Below, in pieces: positions 58,679 to 64,000 of a stretch of 64,000 bases of DNA. The translations under genes were made by a program, and so were the position numbers. The DNA is from Allium sativum. Its lineage: Eukaryota > Streptophyta > Magnoliopsida > Asparagales > Amaryllidaceae. Where the stretch lies: positions 805,177,160-805,241,159 of the forward strand of contig CM060919.1 in assembly GCA_030737875.1 (NCBI GenBank). Reading direction: 5' to 3'. The notes under the pieces were generated by a model. The model was not told where the DNA came from, did no database searches, and was given only the letters and a program-made list of their open reading frames with translations. Positions within the stretch are counted from its first letter, which is position 1. Each line of letters opens with the position of its first letter.

Positions 58679-59703
58679 ATGGCAACCAAAACTGGTAATA
58701 ATAATAGTTCTTTTGTAGAGGGTCAGTCCACTGTTAGACCACCACTATTTAACGGTAGGCATGTAGAAATTACAATCAGTAGGATTAGACATATGGAATA
58801 TCACACAAACTGAATATGTAGAATGCACAACTAATTTTTCATAATGGACAAATGAACAAAAGGCTGCTACATAAAGCAATTCTAAATCCATGAATATGTT
58901 GTTTTGTTCATTAGATAGGAATGAGTTTAATAGAGTATCAGTACGTAAAACTGCTCATGATATTCGGAGAACTTTACAAGTTACCCATGAAGGAATTAGT
59001 AATGTTTAAGCAAACTAAGATATCAATGTTAGTTAATCAGTTTGAGTTATTCAAAATGAACGAGAATGAATCTATCTCCAATATGTGTTGCAGATTTCAA
59101 AAGATAGCGCATTCATTAATAGCACTTGGAAAAACTTATTCTGAAGAAGACCAAGTCAGAAAAATATTGAGTTCATTGACTTCAGAATGGGATCAGAAAA
59201 CTTTGGCAATTGAAGAAGCCCATAATGTCAGTGAAATGAAGATTGAGGAGTTAATCGAAAATCTTATGTCTTTTGAAGTTCGATTACAGAAGAAAGGAAA
59301 ACAAACCAACTGAAAGGAAATCCATAACATTTAAAGCGACAACAAATGATTCTGACTTGAGCAGTGAAGACGATGAAGAAACAACCTTAATGAAAAGACG
59401 TTTCAGAAAATTTCTGAGATATGGAAGAAAAATTAATTTTCAAAATAATAACCAAGGAAGTTCAGGAAGAAATGATAGTCGATGTTATAACTGCAATAAA
59501 CCAGGGAATATAAAGAGAATGTGTTCATATCCAGAAAAATCGATTCAACAAACGGACAACAGTAACTCATCAAAGAAGAGAAAGATAGCATACACAACAA
59601 CTTTAGACGATTCAGACTCGTCGTCAAGTGATGAAGAGCCAGAAACTCAAATATGTGCTTCACTGCAATTCAAAATTTATAAGATTTCGAAGAAAAGGAT
59701 CTA
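58679..59703 (+). pseudogene. Copia gag (UBN2/DUF4219 type) with zinc knuckle
   Basis: Starts ATG at 58679 with MATKTGNNNSS and STVRPPLFNG. It continues in shifted frames through MLFCSLDRNEFNRVS, VTHEG, and VNQFELFKMNENESISNM, then LGKTYSEEDQVRKILSSL and AIEEAHNVSEMKIEELIENL. This is the gag_polypeptide_2 fold typical of copia elements. The end is Lys/Arg- and Ser/Asp-rich with a zinc knuckle, CYNCNKPGNIKRMC, in which the usual His is Asn. Frame changes (near 58780 and 59280) and stops break it. Gag would form the particle; the frame runs out at 59703 with no pol after it. Confidence 0.85.
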
Positions 59704-60241
59704 AAAACCAAGTACGCCTTAATTGAATTTCAAATTCTCATTGGTTAAATTGTTGTTTTGATTGCTTGCTTTTTTTTTTTTTTTGAAATTTAAACTTTAA
59801 AATTCAATACTTCATATTAAAATTCTAATTTGAATTTTGAATTTTGAAATTCAAATAATAATAATAAAATAACTAATAAATTAATAAAATAAATTTTGAA
59901 TGTTTGCTAGGATTAGAATTATCTCAGGAAATAGTTAGACCTGAAATATAAATTGATAATTTGAATCAAAAGTCACAAAAACCAAATGTTCTTTGAAATT
60001 GAATACATACGTCCGACATATCAGCCTTTAGTTTGAAATTCAAAATTTGAATTTCAAAGGTTTAAACTTTCAAACTTCCCTCCAACTCCCAAGGTCTGAA
60101 AATGTATCATTGATTTCTGAAAAGTTATGCCTGTTCAATTCATATCCATTCAATTTCTAAATATACATCTATTCTCTCTACTTCTCATTCACAATTCAAA
60201 CTATATTCTTCATATATATTCTTTTCAAAACAATCATTTCA
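59704..60241. other. AT-rich spacer and leader before second ORF
   Basis: Low-complexity AT-rich DNA, then a CT-rich leader (about 60165-60240) ending at the ATG. It stands exactly where protease and integrase would be in a full copia element, but holds no trace of them. Confidence 0.6.
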
Positions 60242-61311
60242 ATGGCTTCCTCAAGTTCATTGCAGAAATTGAAGTTAACCAAAACCATCAAAGGTTATCT
60301 TCACAATGATAGAGTTGCTATCAAAACCTATGTTGACTATTTAGCGAATGCTAAAGTTAATACGGGTGCTTTCGCCATCTTTGGAGACTTTCCTTCCTAT
60401 GATCTTATCTCTCTCTTCAACCACAATGAAGTCTTGAGTCTAATTGACTCTCGGGATAACGATGAAGTGTGTTATCCTAAGCTTGTAAAGATGTTTTATG
60501 CGAATCTTAATCGCGGATTTTTTGTAGGCAATGAAGAAAAAATTTGGAGTAGCATCAAAGGCATGCGAATAGTTCTTGATGTCGAAATCTTGGGTAATAT
60601 CTTAAATTGTAGAAGCATGAGCTCGGATTTTTCGGATTTCAAAATTGATGAAATCGATTTAGAGACTTATCACGACATATTTGAAAATGATGCTCAATTG
60701 GAATTCAAGAATCATTTTTTCCATCTAAAAACAAAAATCTTAAACATTCTTCTTCAACATACCATCATTCTCTGTTCCGGAATCTTTAACAATCCAACTC
60801 TCAAGGTCCAAAAAGCCCTCTTTGCTATTATTGGTGGCTATAACATCAATTGGCCCGATATGATCTTAAGAGAGTTCAAGCCCATCGAAACTTCATCAAG
60901 AGAGAACACTCTATACTACGGAGTTTAAATCACTCGTATTTTCAATTACTTTAGAGTTATATTCACAGAGAAGAATTTGTGCCAAGAAAGGTGTTTGATT
61001 CCACAAACATACACATTATGCAGATTCCACTCACTTTCAAACCATATGAGACATTCGAAGACAAACGAGCTTGAATGCAACAAGAATTAGAACCTATGGA
61101 AGTCGAAGAAGAAGAAACTTCTTTAGGAAGTCTTGAGTGCTCAACTAACACTAGAACCATTTCCAGAGAAATGATTGTTCAAAACCAAGTGAAAATTGTC
61201 AACAATCAAAAGATGCTCAAAATGAATTTTTCCATAATGACTACGTTCATTTTCAAGATAGGAAGAAAGCTTGGAATTTCATCTTCCTCCTCATCATCCG
61301 CTGAAAACTAG
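60242..61311 (+). pseudogene. Accessory ORF2, resembles plant transposon-protein (Transposase_32-like) domain
   Basis: The first 228 codons run unbroken from ATG (MASSSSLQKLKLTKTIKGYL) to TAA at 60926-60928. Similarity then appears to continue in the same frame (ITRIFNYFRV) and, after a frameshift near 60975, in another (FKPYETFEDK...EPMEVEEEETS), ending Ser-rich at 61311. Landmarks KLVKMFYANL, SIKGMRIVLDVEILGNIL, NINWPDMIL and LYYGV follow the order seen in the 'putative plant transposon protein' family found in many plant retroelements, whose function is unknown. No catalytic motif or signal peptide is visible. The family match is from memory of its layout and needs a profile search. Confidence 0.6.
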
Positions 61312-61538
61312 TCTATCTAGTTTAATTTATCTTTATTATTTGCTTGTATTTGCTTTCGAATCTCGTATTTAGCTTGTCTTAAATTAGTTGGATGTACTTA
61401 CTTTTCATGAAGTAATGAATGGAGTTTTATTTAGTTCAAATCATATTTAAATTACTGCTAAAACTTTAGACTTAAAATATAATATATTACATGAACTAAA
61501 GATTCAAAATTTGAAAATTTTCAAAATTTTCAAATAGG

Positions 61539-61664
61539 TATGTCGACATACATACTTTGTTATGTTGACATATAACCGCCATATTTTCAAAACTTTTCAA
61601 AATTTAAAATTAAATAACTAACTTATGTCCATTCAAAATCCAACGAATTCCAGACCTTATTTAA
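61539..61664 (+). promoter_or_regulatory. Internal copy of the LTR promoter block before ORF3
   Basis: TATGTCGACATAC (palindrome at 61539-61550), a second box gttgacatataaccgcca, then attttcaaaa, matching the LTR block for about 65 bases. A TATA-like ttatttaa lies at 61657-61664, 108 bases after the palindrome, against 105 in the LTR. ORF3 starts 48 bases further on. I infer a second promoter inside the element. Confidence 0.55.
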
Positions 61665-61711
61665 GCCTATTTCTTCCAGAAAACTTCATTTTTTCATTTC
61701 TTATCAAAACT

Positions 61712-62011
61712 ATGGAAAATCCAATCCATAATCTAAGTGAAAATCTTGAAGAAACGTTGAATTCCTTCAAGAACATCCTTTCTATAATACTACGAAACCA
61801 GTGTTATCTTGAATTATGTCAAATAAAGATGTTTGAACAGCAAGAGAAGCATTTTGATGCCATTCGTTAGCTAATCTCTTATCTTTTCAGAGATGAAGAT
61901 AACAATCTTGCTAAGGCAACACCAACAAAAGAAGATGAAGATTGGGAGATCATCAAGAAGGATCCTATCTTTGGAGAAGACGGTTGGGTAGAAGTCCCAA
62001 GAAACGTTTGA
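61712..62011 (+). pseudogene. Accessory ORF3, small acidic protein, one in-frame stop
   Basis: ATG at 61712 (MENPIHNLSENLEETLNSFK) reads to TGA at 62009-62011, interrupted only by TAG at 61868-61870. About 98 residues plus that stop. The first half looks helical (Leu/Ile heptad-like spacing). The tail is acidic with DEDWEIIKKDP and GEDGWVEVPRNV. I know no matching family. The frame stays open and compositionally protein-like on both sides of the stop, so it was probably coding until recently. Confidence 0.55.
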
Positions 62012-62206
62012 TTGTTTGGTATGATTTGATTGATTTGATTTGTTTGGATTGTTTGACTCAAAACATGTATATATTAAACATATGTAAATAGTGATTGGTG
62101 TGGTGTGCTTTGAATTGATTTGTATATGAATCAAAACTTATGTAATTATGACATTTTGATTGAATTGTTTGTATACTTAGTATTGATTATTGTATAATCA
62201 TAAATT

Positions 62207-62279
62207 TAGGGGGAATATTTTGTGCTAGTATGATTATAGGATATATATATATATATATAGATTTAGGATTCAGGGGGAG
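62207..62279 (+). other. Two G-rich tracts, candidate PPTs
   Basis: taggggga at 62207-62215 and cagggggag at 62271-62279. The second lies nine bases before the LTR start at 62289 and is the likelier primer for plus-strand synthesis. The first could be a central or former PPT. A (TA)n run lies between them. Confidence 0.5.
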
Positions 62280-62288
62280 TACTTTAAA

Positions 62289-64000
62289 TGCAAGTTCGGA
62301 AGTACATAGCCGATTTAATTTATATTCTTCGACAAGCTTGCACCGAAACTGCTACTATCCTATACTGTTAACAATGGACTGTAAATTTCGATTCCATGTC
62401 ATCGTCCGAACTATGTAAATTCGACAAGATGACATCATTCCTGAGAGTTTTGCTACTTTTCGGCGAATACGTGTCGAAATTAATATAAGTATTGGTTCAT
62501 GCTCTGGTGACCAATTCTACAAACTGATGGTCTGTCTAAACATGTATCTGGAATCGTAACCCGTGTACAAAAAATCCAATCGCCAAACCATTACTAACGT
62601 TAGAAAATTGCTGTAAATGGACTAATGTCACATAGAAAATAGATGCATAGAATACGACATTGTTGGAGAATGGAGTTTCGATGACAACAACCTTATTTCA
62701 CTATTAATTAATTATAAAATATATATACTAACACCTTTATCTAGAATATATATATGCACATATATGTAGTATTTGTATACAGGAATTAATACTGAAGACT
62801 GTACAGTTTTAGAGATCTAAAGATTCGAGAGATTCAGAATTCAGAGAAGATTCAAGACTTATGAGTAATCAAGATTTCAAGAGTTCAAGATACTCTGAAT
62901 AGCACTCCAAGTTCAAATTCAAAATCTATTTTTTAATTTCGAATGCTATTTTCAAATTCTATTTTCAAACTCTTTTCAAAATAAAAGTTTTTCTATTTTT
63001 CTTTTGATTTTAAACTTGAGTTTTAAAGATTATAAGTTTGTATATTTATGTTGTTATATATTTTATATACTTTATATTTATATAGTTTTAAACCTTATAA
63101 ATTTATAAATATGTTTATATAGTTTATACTTATGATTTCATATGATTTTCTACTTTATAACACTTATCTTCATGTTTTAATCCAAGAATTTCCAGAATTA
63201 TATATACATTAAAACACTTGAAAAAATTTCAAAATTCAAATTTTAAAGAGGATATGTCGACATACAAAGATAGGAATGTCGACATATAACCGTCAAATTT
63301 TCAAAATTGAAAGGAAGTGTCTTTTCACTATTTGTAATGTTCAGAAGCGTTGCAACCTTTCAAATCTTATAAATAGGGGTTGATTTTGAATTTTTTGATA
63401 ACTCTTCTTCTCCATCTTCATCCTCTTTCATTACATCATTAATATTTCATCTTTTTCAGATTTCTACACTTATACTCTACCGATTTCAAGTCTAATTATA
63501 TTAAACTTCTTCTCTTCTCACTCTCTACTCATTACTCTCTGAATCGAAGTGTTATTGAAGACTTATAGGGATGTTGTAATCATTTAGGATAGTTTTGGAA
63601 ACGGTATTTCCTTGTGGCCGTGAAATCAAGGAAGGAGTCGGTGTTAACCTTGTAGCAGGGAAATCAAGGGAATATACCTGATCAAGGGAATCGGTGGTAA
63701 TCTTGTAGGCGTGAAATCAAGAGTGTTAAAATCGGTGTTAACCTTGTGACCGTGAAATCAAGGGTGTTGTACTTGGATATTGATATAGTAATAAAACTCT
63801 GCGCAATGCAGCATTGCGTGAGACTGGACGTAGGAGTAATCCGAACCAGTATAAAAGCCAGTATGTTCTTTCCTTTTCTGCATTTTATTTTTGTTTATTT
63901 CTGTGATTGTGTTTGATTCTGTGTCTATGATCATATCTGTGGTATGTTATTCATATAGCAGATCATATAAGTTTATATTTTCTTAAATTTCTTGAAAACA
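62289..64000 (+). repeat. 3' LTR of the non-autonomous copia element (cut by window end)
   Basis: Direct repeat of 56847-58618 with many point differences and small indels. It includes the palindromic boxes (63253-63285) and TATA (63368-63375). About 60 bases of its end lie outside the window. Confidence 0.88.

Larger units (their letters stand above)
56847..64000 (+). mobile_element. Non-autonomous Ty1/copia element with gag and two accessory ORFs
   Basis: Direct LTRs at 56847-58618 and 62289 to the window end bracket a 3.67-kb interior. After the left LTR come a Met-type PBS, a copia gag (58679-59703), an ORF resembling the plant 'transposon protein' domain (60242-61311), a small acidic ORF (61712-62011), and G-rich tracts before the right LTR. 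No protease, integrase or RT sequence is present, so movement would depend on another element's pol. The gag-only layout recalls the TR-GAG class of plant non-autonomous elements. The two extra ORFs go beyond that description. Confidence 0.82.

Noticed and set aside
60005..60030. Third copy of the promoter box before ORF2 (cgtccgacatatcag)
   Set aside because: Only about half of the palindrome matches, and the distance to the nearest TATA-like site is quite different from the LTR.

Overview
This is a nuclear, repeat-dense, AT-rich plant intergenic window, most likely from a seed plant. I see no intact host gene, tRNA, rRNA or CRISPR array. Nearly everything recognisable is a transposable element (TE): Ty3/gypsy chromovirus-type LTR elements, Ty1/copia elements, CACTA and Mutator (MULE) DNA transposons, and one broken copy of ribosomal protein eS25. 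Plant origin rests on initiator-Met primer-binding sites, plant TE lineages and MULE/FAR1-type genes. The species cannot be told from the sequence.

Layout. 1-9964: a decayed chromovirus (Tekay/Del-like) on the minus strand, with two LTRs of about 2.5-2.7 kb, PBS, PPT and gag-PR-RT-RH-INT-chromodomain in pieces. 9965-18861: a non-coding stretch ending in a PPT and a long plus-strand LTR, which is split by a 2.4-kb CACTA element carrying a hAT-like transposase fragment. 18862-22436: unassigned AT-rich DNA. 22437-29191: a 6.75-kb solo-LTR-like unit with a matching 5-bp target duplication. 31262-43155: a copia pol gene broken by a solo LTR (31841-40951, TSD tacat). That LTR is itself broken by a 6.2-kb element made of two head-out inverted LTRs (33181-39341, TSD tacaa). 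The copia copy also holds a 1.1-kb insertion with a 9-bp duplication. 43723-45961: a possible further LTR. 46478-47285: a small MULE with a 9-bp TSD. 47550-47958: eS25 pseudogene. 48699-49033: a 335-bp LTR-like unit. 51833-55482: a decayed autonomous-type MULE gene (FAR1 zinc finger, MULE transposase, SWIM, OTU protease-like tail) with a triplicated 99-bp exon. 56847-64000: a non-autonomous copia element with gag, a second ORF resembling the plant 'transposon protein' domain, a third small acidic ORF, and no pol.

The most unusual structures are: the palindromic U3-U3 element at 33181-39341; the gag-plus-accessory-ORF copia element, whose third ORF sits behind an internal copy of the LTR promoter block; the exon triplication in the MULE gene; and a short stem-loop kept, with a compensatory base-pair swap, in several otherwise diverged chromovirus LTRs.
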